Notes under the pieces: model-generated
Told to the model about the DNA's origin: nothing
The model's input: only the letters and a program-made list of their open reading frames with translations
Database searches by the model: none
Made by a program: the position numbers and the translations under genes
Assembly: GCA_937899265.1 (NCBI GenBank)
Contig: CALBPV010000003.1
Span: 1-14,769 of the forward strand
Direction of reading: 5' to 3'
Length of the DNA stretch: 14,769 bases
From: an uncultured Bacteroidales bacterium
Lineage (GTDB): Bacteria; Bacteroidota; Bacteroidia; Bacteroidales; UBA3663
Shown: positions 1-6,546 of the stretch, piece by piece
Layout: each line of letters starts with the position of its first letter
Numbering within the stretch: position 1 is the first letter of the stretch

Positions 1-1545
1 CTTGACCTCACCGGCGACATCTGCGCCAACATCATCGCCCCCAATGCCGAGGAGGTCGATGCCGAAGGCCCCCACTGTGCCAACGGACGCGTGGAATATG
101 CTTCCAAGACCAAAGAGAACCTCGACGCTACCGTCAAGGCCGGCCTCAACGGCGTCACAATGCCCCGTCGATTCGGCGGCCTCAACTTCCCCGTAACCCC
201 CTACACCGCTATCAACGAGATGATAGCCGCCGCCGATGCCGGCTTCGAAAACATCTGGTCCCTCCAGGATTGTATCGAGACCCTCTACGAATTCGGCAAC
301 GAGGACCAGCGCTCCCGTTTCGTGCCACGCATCTGCGCCGGCGAAACAATGTCGATGGACCTCACCGAACCCGATGCAGGCTCCGACCTCCAGAGCGTCA
401 TGCTCAAGGCTACATACGACGAGAAGGAGCAGTGCTGGAGACTCAACGGCTGCAAGCGTTTCATCACCAACGGCGACTCCGACATCCATCTCGTGCTGGC
501 TCGTTCGGAGGAAGGAACCCGCGACGGACGCGGCCTCTCCATGTTCATCTACGACAAACGCGACGGAGGTGTCAATGTGCGCCGCATCGAGAACAAACTC
601 GGTATCCACGGAAGCCCCACTTGCGAACTCGTCTATAAGAATGCCAAAGCCGAACTCTGCGGCGAGCGCAAACTCGGTCTTATCAAATATGTGATGGCCC
701 TCATGAACGGCGCCCGCCTCGGAATCGCCGCCCAGAGCGTCGGAATCTCGCAGGCCGCCTACAACGAAGGTCTCGCCTACGCCAAGGATCGCCGCCAGTT
801 CGGCCAGAACATCATCAACTTCCCCGCCGTCTATGACATGCTCGCCCTCATGAAGGCCAAACTCGATGCCGGACGCGCACTCCTCTACATGACCTCGCGT
901 TATGTCGATATCTACAAGGCTCTCGAAGACATGCAGCGCGAAGCCCCCCTCGACAAAGACCAGCGCGCCGAACTGAAGAAATATTCCAAACTGGCCGATG
1001 CGTTCACTCCCCTCGCCAAGGGAATGAACTCCGAGTACTGCAACCAGAACTCCTACGATGCCATCCAGATTCACGGCGGCTCGGGATTCATGCTTGAATA
1101 TGCCTGCCAGCGTCTCTACCGCGATGCCCGTATCACATCTATCTACGAGGGTACCACCCAGCTCCAGACCGTGGCCGCTATCCGATACGTCACCAACGGA
1201 TTCTACGGACAGGTCATCGACGAGTTGCTCCGGAACGAGGTGTCCGATACCCTCAAACCTCTTCAAGCCAAAGTGGCCAAGATGGCTGAACGATTCAATG
1301 CATGCGTCGCAAAGATCGTCGATGCCGGAAATCAGGAACTCCACGATTTCGCTGCCCGCCACCTCTACGAGATGGCTGCCGACATCATCATGTGCCTCCT
1401 CATCCTCGACAATGCCACCAAGTGCGCCGAACTCTTCGAGAAGAGCGCCCGCGTCTATGTCCGCTTTGCCGCAAGCGAGGTCGAGAAACACGCTTCCTTC
1501 GTGGAGGACGTGGATATCGCCGACCTCGACAACTATCGCAAATAA
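1..1545 (+). CDS. Acyl-CoA dehydrogenase, 5' end outside window
   Basis: FAD-dependent acyl-CoA dehydrogenase, expected to introduce the alpha-beta double bond into an acyl-CoA and pass electrons to electron-transfer flavoprotein in the cytoplasm. The reading frame is open from base 1, so the true start lies upstream; the GTG at 91 is internal. Visible family marks are the FAD/substrate segment MSMDLTEPDAGSD (348-386), the KRFITNG strand, the KDRRQFGQ helix, the QIHGGSGF motif and the catalytic-base motif IYEGTTQ, with the glutamate codon at 1147-1149. A C-terminal helical extension of about 120 residues follows, as in the long (about 560-600 aa) bacterial version. At least 514 codons are present. 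It ends at a strong terminator, so it belongs to an upstream transcription unit. The family is certain; the chain-length specificity is not. Confidence 0.95.
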   Translation, partial: LDLTGDICANIIAPNAEEVDAEGPHCANGRVEYASKTKENLDATVKAGLNGVTMPRRFGGLNFPVTPYTAINEMIAAADAGFENIWSLQDCIETLYEFGNEDQRSRFVPRICAGETMSMDLTEPDAGSDLQSVMLKATYDEKEQCWRLNGCKRFITNGDSDIHLVLARSEEGTRDGRGLSMFIYDKRDGGVNVRRIENKLGIHGSPTCELVYKNAKAELCGERKLGLIKYVMALMNGARLGIAAQSVGISQAAYNEGLAYAKDRRQFGQNIINFPAVYDMLALMKAKLDAGRALLYMTSRYVDIYKALEDMQREAPLDKDQRAELKKYSKLADAFTPLAKGMNSEYCNQNSYDAIQIHGGSGFMLEYACQRLYRDARITSIYEGTTQLQTVAAIRYVTNGFYGQVIDELLRNEVSDTLKPLQAKVAKMAERFNACVAKIVDAGNQELHDFAARHLYEMAADIIMCLLILDNATKCAELFEKSARVYVRFAASEVEKHASFVEDVDIADLDNYRK

Positions 1546-1570
1546 TTCATTAATCATAACTTTTTACGTG

Positions 1571-1606
1571 AAGGGGTGCCTCTGCGACGGAGGCACCCCT
1601 TTTTTC
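1571..1606 (+). terminator. Intrinsic terminator of the acyl-CoA dehydrogenase unit
   Basis: A perfect 12-bp stem (1571-1582 pairing with 1590-1601) with a 7-base loop begins 25 bases after the stop codon. A run of six T (1600-1605) overlaps and follows the 3' arm. The A bases at the 5' foot pair with the first T bases, so it could also work weakly on the other strand. Confidence 0.93.
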
Positions 1607-1620
1607 TTCCGGCTGAAAGA

Positions 1621-1727
1621 GGCTGAACCTTAGACCTGCTCCGAGAGCCGACCTTAGACCTTTGACCTTCGACTTTTGACCGTCCTTCAGGACGCAGTGT
1701 CCTTAGACCTGAAACCCTTGAACCCTT
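1621..1727 (+). repeat. Degenerate heptamer array A
   Basis: Imperfect tandem 7-base units reading roughly TTRRAMC on the plus strand (for example ACCTTAG, ACCTTTG, ACCTTCG, ACTTTTG in a row at 1651-1678, and ending with CTGAAAC/CCTTGAA units). The array is interrupted by a non-repeat core (GCTCCGAGA) and by a small palindrome, TCCTTCAGGA. No open frame of interest overlaps it. It shares a 31-bp segment with array B on the far side of the putative RNA gene. Confidence 0.8.
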
Positions 1728-1831
1728 CATTAGAGTTATTGTAAAAAAATCGAAATTTTATGCCTTTTCGGGACAAAGCTGGTGCAAATGTGCAAAAATT
1801 TCATAAAAATACAATAATTCCTCCCTCAAAA

Positions 1832-1863
1832 TTTGCACAATTCACTTTTTTGTCATATCTTTG
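1832..1863 (+). promoter_or_regulatory. Bacteroidetes promoter of the putative small RNA
   Basis: TTTG at 1832-1835 and TATCTTTG at 1856-1863 match the Bacteroidetes -33 and -7 elements (TTTG, TAnnTTTG) with a 20-base spacer, within the usual 19-21. The upstream 90 bases are AT-rich. Transcription should start about five to eight bases after the -7 box, near 1868-1871. No protein-coding start of any length follows before the terminator at 2022-2063. Confidence 0.82.
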
Positions 1864-1867
1864 CACC

Positions 1868-2063
1868 GTCAGAGTTTAACATAAACCTTACCTCATTCTT
1901 CAGATTTTTGCAATGGTATTCTTCAGAAAGTTTGTTTTAAATAATAAAAAGGCCCCATCCCATGTCCGGGGCACTGCTTAGAAATTAGAAATTTATGTTA
2001 ACGAGATTAGAACATCATCAAGCTCCCCGCCGTTCGTGAGAATAGCGGGGAGCATTTTGTATT
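1868..2063 (+). ncRNA. Candidate small noncoding RNA, about 195 nt
   Basis: This stretch has its own consensus promoter and its own intrinsic terminator, and no convincing open frame. Near its 5' end, TTAACATAAA (1876-1885) pairs perfectly over 10 bp with TTTATGTTAA (1992-2001), closing a domain of about 105 nt. Inside it a small GC hairpin (1952-1956 with 1968-1972) follows a long U-rich left arm that carries the 10-base sequence ATTCTTCAGA twice (1895-1904 and 1918-1927). Length and overall plan resemble stand-alone Bacteroidales RNAs such as 6S-like RNA or the Bacteroidales-1 motif, but the left and right arms are too unequal for me to claim 6S, and I cannot assign a family. RNA status is inferred from promoter, fold and terminator. 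Confidence 0.6.
2022..2063 (+). terminator. Intrinsic terminator of the putative small RNA
   Basis: A 9-bp stem GCTCCCCGC (2022-2030) with GCGGGGAGC (2045-2053) is capped by a second short stem TTC/GAA closed by the GNRA-type loop GTGA. The tract ATTTTGTATT (2054-2063) follows. On the minus strand no T run follows, so it does not look like a terminator for the converging glycosidase gene. Confidence 0.85.
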
Positions 2064-2074
2064 CGGAAGGGAAT

Positions 2075-2136
2075 GGCTGAACCTCAGACCTCAGACCTGC
2101 TCCGAGAACTGACCTTAGACCTTAGACCTTAGACCT
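2075..2136 (+). repeat. Degenerate heptamer array B
   Basis: Tandem 7-base units: two or three copies of (C/T)AGACCT at 2083-2098, the non-repeat core GCTCCGAGA, then three perfect ACCTTAG units (2112-2132) and a degenerate fourth. The array runs right up to the stop codon of the minus-strand glycosidase (2137-2139). Positions 2093-2123 match 1632-1662 of array A with two mismatches. Confidence 0.82.
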
Positions 2137-4746
2137 TCAGAGGCTGACCTGAATCTTGGCTGTAGCCGGCTGAACACCTTGGCCCGAAACCTTCAACGTC
2201 GAGAGACCGGCCCTGCTTCCCGCTTCCACTACAACCGTCAGCTGCCCATGGAAGGCTTTCATCGTCGGTGCCGTAAAGACGTCTGTCGAGGTCGCATCCC
2301 CGTTGCAGACCGCTTTGAACAATGCCGACTTGCCCGAAACCTTGAAATTGAGCTGACAATCCGCATCGGGACACAGGTTGCCGTCCTTATCGACCACCGA
2401 GACGGTCACAAACGCCAGGTCGGGATCCGAGAGCGGAAGTCCGTCGCTGTCGAGTGGAAGGGCACGCAACTCCGGACGATCCACGGAGAGTTCCAAGTGG
2501 TGGGGTTTGCCCGCCGTCTTCACGGTTCGCGTTCCCCGCTCCACGCCGTTCTCGTCATAAACCACCACTTTCACTTCGCCGGGTTCATAGACAACGTCCT
2601 TCCAACGCAAACGGAAGCGGTCCAGACGCGTATCTTTCTGCTTCGTTATCTTGCCCTGCGACTTCCCGTTCACGAAAAGTTCCGCCGTCGGCCAATTCGT
2701 ATAGCAATACACCGGCACATTCTCTCCCTCCTTCCCCGGCCACGTCCAGTGGGGAAGCAGGTGTATCGTCTCCTCTTTTTGGTTCCAATGCGAACGGTAT
2801 AGCCAATAGCGGTCTTTCGGAAGCCCCGCCAAATCGACAATGCCGAAATACGACGAGCGAGACGGCCAGTACTCATCGTACGGCGTCGGCTCTCCCAAAT
2901 AGTCAAAACCTGTCCATACAAATTCGCCGATTACCCACGCCGAGTCCTCCTGCCACGCCCAGTCGTCGTCCGGGAGGTTGCTCCATGTACAGCACTCCAC
3001 ATCGTATCCCGAACACTGCCCGTCTTCCCAGGCATGGCTCTTCTTCTCTTCCACGGGAAATTTATATACCCCACGCGACGAAACCGTAGAGGTGGTTTCG
3101 GAACCCAATACAAAGCCCTTCGGCGAATTCTTGTAGCCCGCGTTGTATTTGTGCAAACGGTAGTTGAACCCCGGTACGTCCATCGCCTGCCACGTGCCCG
3201 ACCACATCGGAGCCTCGCCCCGGTCGAAGCCTTGTGTGCACGGACGCGTTCCGTCCAACCGGTGTATCAACTCCTGCATCAGACGCGTGTATTTCAACCC
3301 CGTGGCATTGCCTTGATCCGGTATCTCGTTGCCGATGCTCCACATCACTATCGAGGGGTGGTTCCTATGGCAGAGCACCAAATTGCTGATGTCCCGTTCC
3401 CACCATTCTTTGAAATGTTTGGCGTAGCCGTTCTGGCACTTCGGATAAACCCACATGTCGAAACTCTCCGCCATAACCATCATCCCCAACGAGTCGCAGA
3501 TGTCCATCTGCCACGGAGCCGGCATGTTGTGAGACGTGCGAATCGCGTCACACCCCATGTCCTGAAGTATCCGTACCTGGCGGATGAAGGCTGCCCGGTT
3601 GAAGGCTGAACCCAAGGGACCCAGATCGTGGTGCAGGCAGACGCCCTTGAACTTCCTCGTCTCGCCGTTCAGTTTGAAGCCGGCCGACGTGTATTCCAGC
3701 TCTCGGATGCCTGTCTTCATCTCGCTGCGGTCCAACAACTTCTCTCCGTCTTTCACTTCAGTCACTAACGTATAGAGCACCGGACTCTCCGGCGACCACA
3801 GCTTCGCGTCCTTCACTCTTAGCACGTTGTTCGCCTCCCCGCTATCATTCACCTCGCTGTCCGCCGTCGCAACCGTGTGGCCGTCGCCGTCTTTCAGTGT
3901 GCACCATACCCGGTACTTCGACCTTCGCGGCACACCCCTCACCTTCGCTGTCACCCAAACCCGGGCCTCCTGCGCCGTGCGCATGTCAGAACCTTGAACC
4001 TTGGAACCTGAATCTTGAAACTTGGAACCATAAACAACCTCCGTCGTCCGCGCAAACGTCCCCCATGTCTCCAACCCTGTAGCTCCCCCCGTCACAAGTC
4101 GCACCGGACGGTATAGCCCCGCGCCGGGATACCAGCGCGAACTCTCTTCCAGATTTTGCAGGTGGACCGCCAACACGTTCTCCTCCCCCTTGTCCAAATA
4201 TTTCGTCACGTCAATCCTAAACGACGAATAGCCGTATTTCCATCCTCCCGCTTCTTCTCCGTTCACATAAACCGTCGGCTCGCTCATCGCCCCGTCAAAC
4301 ACCAGTTCCGCATATTCCGTGCCCTCCGGCACCCGGAACGTCCGTCTGTACCAGCCCTCGCCAATCCACGGCAAAGAACCCGAACGACCCGTCTTCTCCG
4401 TGGCTTCCTTCTCGCCGTTCTGTTCTATCGCGACAACCTGTTTGTCAATCTCTTTGTCGAAAGGTCCGGAAATCGCCCAATCGTGTGGTATCGTCACCCT
4501 CTCCCACCCGCTGTCGTCGTAATCCCGTGCCTCGGCACCCTCCGCAGCGCCCTTCCGGAATTTCCATCCACCCAACAGAAGCTGTTCTTCCGTAAGAGTC
4601 TGAACCCTGAAACCTGGATCTTGAAACTTGAACCCTTGAACCTCCTCCCTTCCCTTCAGGGAGAGGCTGGGGGTAGGCTGGGAGGACTGGGGCGTGGCTG
4701 TGCTCACCCCAAAAAGCAAAACCGCCAAAATCAAAATTCGTCTCAT
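2137..4746 (-). CDS. Secreted GH2 glycosidase (beta-galactosidase type, DUF4982-like tail)
   Basis: Hydrolyses terminal beta-linked sugars, probably beta-galactosides, in the periplasm or at the cell surface. The chosen ATG at 4746 gives 869 residues starting with a signal peptide (MRRILILAVLLFGVSTATPQ). A longer frame back to a TTG at 4902 is rejected because that TTG lies in the promoter -7 box. Domains in order: sugar-binding jelly roll (about 50-220, with IPHDW and GEGWYRR), Ig-like domain, TIM barrel (about 350-640), then a C-terminal DUF4982/Ig-like part. The acid/base is the glutamate of WSIGNE (about residue 474). The nucleophile is probably the glutamate of GSETTS (about 550), followed by GEFVWTGFDYLGEPTPY, which corresponds to the LacZ FVWDW segment. 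Two 14-codon heptamer arrays are inserted in frame, one in the N-terminal linker and one after the jelly roll. It stands alone and is transcribed away from the pigment operon. Family certain; substrate inferred. Confidence 0.93.
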   Translation of the reverse strand: MRRILILAVLLFGVSTATPQSSQPTPSLSLKGREEVQGFKFQDPGFRVQTLTEEQLLLGGWKFRKGAAEGAEARDYDDSGWERVTIPHDWAISGPFDKEIDKQVVAIEQNGEKEATEKTGRSGSLPWIGEGWYRRTFRVPEGTEYAELVFDGAMSEPTVYVNGEEAGGWKYGYSSFRIDVTKYLDKGEENVLAVHLQNLEESSRWYPGAGLYRPVRLVTGGATGLETWGTFARTTEVVYGSKFQDSGSKVQGSDMRTAQEARVWVTAKVRGVPRRSKYRVWCTLKDGDGHTVATADSEVNDSGEANNVLRVKDAKLWSPESPVLYTLVTEVKDGEKLLDRSEMKTGIRELEYTSAGFKLNGETRKFKGVCLHHDLGPLGSAFNRAAFIRQVRILQDMGCDAIRTSHNMPAPWQMDICDSLGMMVMAESFDMWVYPKCQNGYAKHFKEWWERDISNLVLCHRNHPSIVMWSIGNEIPDQGNATGLKYTRLMQELIHRLDGTRPCTQGFDRGEAPMWSGTWQAMDVPGFNYRLHKYNAGYKNSPKGFVLGSETTSTVSSRGVYKFPVEEKKSHAWEDGQCSGYDVECCTWSNLPDDDWAWQEDSAWVIGEFVWTGFDYLGEPTPYDEYWPSRSSYFGIVDLAGLPKDRYWLYRSHWNQKEETIHLLPHWTWPGKEGENVPVYCYTNWPTAELFVNGKSQGKITKQKDTRLDRFRLRWKDVVYEPGEVKVVVYDENGVERGTRTVKTAGKPHHLELSVDRPELRALPLDSDGLPLSDPDLAFVTVSVVDKDGNLCPDADCQLNFKVSGKSALFKAVCNGDATSTDVFTAPTMKAFHGQLTVVVEAGSRAGLSTLKVSGQGVQPATAKIQVSL
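3987..4028 (-). repeat. In-frame heptamer array D inside the glycosidase
   Basis: Six contiguous 7-base units on the plus strand (CAGAACC, TTGAACC, TTGGAAC, CTGAATC, TTGAAAC, TTGGAAC), 42 bases in all. Read on the minus strand they encode GSKFQDSGSKVQGSD-like residues between the jelly-roll domain and the following Ig-like domain. Six units equal 14 codons, so the reading frame is kept. Confidence 0.85.
4600..4641 (-). repeat. In-frame heptamer array E inside the glycosidase
   Basis: Six contiguous 7-base units on the plus strand (CTGAACC, CTGAAAC, CTGGATC, TTGAAAC, TTGAACC, CTTGAAC), again 42 bases. They encode a VQGFKFQDPGFRVQ peptide in the linker between the signal peptide and the first domain. 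Next to it (4645-4663) lies the small inverted repeat TCCCT/AGGGA, inside the stretch coding for PTPSLSLKGRE. Confidence 0.85.
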
Positions 4747-4780
4747 AACTTGAAACTTCGAACTTTGAACTTTGAACTTC
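4747..4780 (-). repeat. Heptamer array F in the glycosidase leader
   Basis: Four 7-base units (TTGAAAC, TTCGAAC, TTTGAAC, TTTGAAC at 4750-4777, plus-strand reading) lie directly upstream of the ATG at 4746, where a ribosome binding site would be. They form the last part of the predicted 5' leader. Confidence 0.8.
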
Positions 4781-4826
4781 TTTTCCCCGTATTCCCCGTT
4801 ATTAAAATGAAAAAACTCTAGTTTTT

Positions 4827-4867
4827 TTGAACTTGAAACTTGAAACTTGAAACTTGAAACTTGAAAC
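4827..4867 (-). repeat. Perfect heptamer array G in the glycosidase leader
   Basis: Five exact tandem copies of TTGAAAC (4833-4867, plus-strand reading) preceded by a shortened TTGAAC. It is the cleanest array in the window, so probably the youngest. It lies between the predicted transcription start (near 4893) and the chosen start codon of the minus-strand glycosidase. Confidence 0.9.
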
Positions 4868-4899
4868 ATATCGTCTGTCAAAAATTGGTTATTTTGTTG

Positions 4900-4907
4900 C
4901 AAAGATA
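4900..4907 (-). promoter_or_regulatory. -7 box of the glycosidase promoter
   Basis: On the minus strand the sequence reads TATCTTTG, an exact match to TAnnTTTG. The nearest TTTG upstream (complement of 4932-4935) is 24 bases away rather than 19-21, so the -33 element is weak. The transcript would begin near 4893, giving a leader of about 145 nt that contains arrays G and F. Confidence 0.65.
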
Positions 4908-4967
4908 CACTTTATTTTTCAATTCTCATCACAAAATGCAAAAAAAAGTCTTATTCAATACCCAAAA

Positions 4968-4999
4968 TTTGGTTTTTTCATCAAAAAACCTTATCTTTG
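4968..4999 (+). promoter_or_regulatory. Promoter of the aryl polyene operon
   Basis: TTTG at 4968-4971 and TATCTTTG at 4992-4999 are separated by exactly 20 bases, matching the Bacteroidetes consensus. The ATG of the ammonia-lyase follows at 5020, so the leader is only about 12-16 nt. No other promoter or terminator is visible in the operon down to the window end. Confidence 0.85.
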
Positions 5000-5019
5000 C
5001 ACGATAATATTTGATATAA

Positions 5020-6546
5020 ATGAACATCCACAATCTCAATATTTCCGTCTCTCAGGCCGAAGACATCCTCTACCGCGGCAAAAAGACAGACATCTGCGCT
5101 CTCCCCCTCGCCAAGGTGGAACGCTGTTATCTTTTTCTCAAGCAATTTGCCGCCGAGAAGGTCATCTATGGCATCAACACCGGCTTCGGCCCCATGGCCC
5201 AATGGCGTGTGGACGACAGATACCTCACGGACCTGCAATACAATATCATCCGTTCTCACTCCACCGGTGCCGGAGAGCCCCTCTCCCTTCTACAGGCCAA
5301 AGCGGCAATGATAGCCCGCCTCGGAACCTTCCTGCAAGCCCGGTCCGGCGTTCATCCCGATGTCGTGCGTCTTCTGGCTGAGTTCATCAACCGCGATATC
5401 ATCCCCTTCATTCCCCGTCACGGAAGTGTCGGTGCCAGCGGAGACCTCGTACAGCTTGCCCACATGGCCCTCACACTCATCGGGGAGGGAAAGGTTCATT
5501 ACAACGGAGAGTGGCGTCCCACGTCCGAAGTGATGCAGGAAAACGGTCTTCAGCCCATGCAGATTCATATCCGCGAAGGTCTTTCCCTCACCAACGGCAC
5601 CAGCGTCATGACCGGCATCGCCATTGTCAACCAGCACGAAGCAGAGAATCTCCTCGATTGGGCGGTACTCACCACCGTTTGGATGAATGAAATCGCAGCC
5701 TCCTACAATGACTTCATGGACGAAAACCTCAACGAATGCCGCCGTCACGAGGGGCAGCAGGTGATTGCCCGTATGATGCGCGAGAAGGCTCAAGGCGACC
5801 GGAGAATGCTTCGGCGGGAACACCACCTCTACAACGGCGGACATGAAGGGGACAAAGTCTTCGGCCACAAAGTGCAGGCATACTACAGCCTCCGGTGTGC
5901 ACCCCAGATTTTCGGTCCCGTCTATGACACCCTGCGTTCTGCCCGCAACATTCTCGAGGAGGAATTGAACTCTGCCTGCGACAACCCCATTGTCGATCCC
6001 GACTCCTGCAACGTTTATCACGGCGGCAATTTCCACGGCGACTATATTTCGCTCGAAGAGGACAAAGTCAAGATTGCGATGGTGCGCATCGCAATGACAG
6101 CGGAGAGGCAGATGAATTACCTCTTCCACGACCGTATCAACGGCATTCTGCCTCCGTTCCTCAACCTCGGAACCCTCGGTCTCAACTACGGCATGCAGGC
6201 CTGTCAGTTTACGGCCACCTCAACCACTGCCGAGTGTCAGACCCTCGCAATGCCGAACTATGTCCATTCCATCCCCAACAACAACGACAATCAGGACATT
6301 GTTTCCATGGGGACGAATACCGCCCTGCTTTGCCAGCAAGTCCTGCAGAATGTCCATCAGGTCATGTCCATTCACCTCATCTCGTTGGCACAGGCCGTAG
6401 ATTGTCTCAGCATCAGGGACGAACTGGCTCCCGCCGTCAGAAAGGTGTATGATGCCGTGCGCGAAATCATTCCCGCCCGCATCGCCGACAAACCCTTCTA
6501 CGAAGAAATCGCCAAAGTCGAACAACTCATACGCCAAGGACTATGA
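5020..6546 (+). CDS. Aromatic amino acid ammonia-lyase, probably tyrosine ammonia-lyase
   Basis: Removes ammonia from tyrosine to give 4-coumarate, the probable aryl starter of the pigment. The 508-aa length is typical of the HAL/PAL/TAL family. The MIO cofactor triad Ala-Ser-Gly is at residues 138-140 (VGASGDL); the tyrosine loop YGINTGFGPM is at 49-58; DNPI, FHGDYIS and the late SIPNNNDNQDIVSMGTN segment are all present. From memory the whole chain closely resembles the Flavobacterium johnsoniae tyrosine ammonia-lyase (shared RSHS, HGxVGASGDLVQL and YYSLRC stretches). The Ser-His pair at 78-79 is the one usually linked to histidine lyases, so sequence rules alone do not settle the substrate. 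No histidine-catabolism genes are nearby, and pigment genes follow at once, which favours tyrosine. First gene of the operon; its TGA overlaps the next ATG. Confidence 0.9.
   Translation: MNIHNLNISVSQAEDILYRGKKTDICALPLAKVERCYLFLKQFAAEKVIYGINTGFGPMAQWRVDDRYLTDLQYNIIRSHSTGAGEPLSLLQAKAAMIARLGTFLQARSGVHPDVVRLLAEFINRDIIPFIPRHGSVGASGDLVQLAHMALTLIGEGKVHYNGEWRPTSEVMQENGLQPMQIHIREGLSLTNGTSVMTGIAIVNQHEAENLLDWAVLTTVWMNEIAASYNDFMDENLNECRRHEGQQVIARMMREKAQGDRRMLRREHHLYNGGHEGDKVFGHKVQAYYSLRCAPQIFGPVYDTLRSARNILEEELNSACDNPIVDPDSCNVYHGGNFHGDYISLEEDKVKIAMVRIAMTAERQMNYLFHDRINGILPPFLNLGTLGLNYGMQACQFTATSTTAECQTLAMPNYVHSIPNNNDNQDIVSMGTNTALLCQQVLQNVHQVMSIHLISLAQAVDCLSIRDELAPAVRKVYDAVREIIPARIADKPFYEEIAKVEQLIRQGL

Noticed and set aside
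91..1545. GTG at 91 as start of the acyl-CoA dehydrogenase
   Set aside because: The frame is open back to base 1 and the residues before 91 continue the family's N-terminal domain, so the gene starts outside the window.
1868..2063. Firm assignment of the small RNA as 6S RNA
   Set aside because: Length and promoter/terminator layout fit, but the two arms inside the closing stem are very unequal (about 66 against 19 nt) and I cannot see the symmetric central bubble expected of 6S.
4827..4867. CRISPR array
   Set aside because: The units are 7 bases in direct tandem with no spacers, and no cas genes are present.
4747..4902. 52-residue N-terminal extension of the glycosidase from a TTG at 4902
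   Set aside because: The TTG is part of the -7 box TATCTTTG, so it is not in the transcript. The extension is translated heptamer repeat, and a clear signal peptide begins at the ATG at 4746. An ATG at 4869 is also possible but has the same problem of repeat-coded residues before the signal peptide.
5020..6546. Histidine ammonia-lyase of histidine degradation (hutH)
   Set aside because: The fold and the Ser-His pair would allow it, but there are no hutU, hutI or formiminotransferase genes beside it, it opens a pigment operon, and it resembles the flavobacterial tyrosine lyase along its full length.
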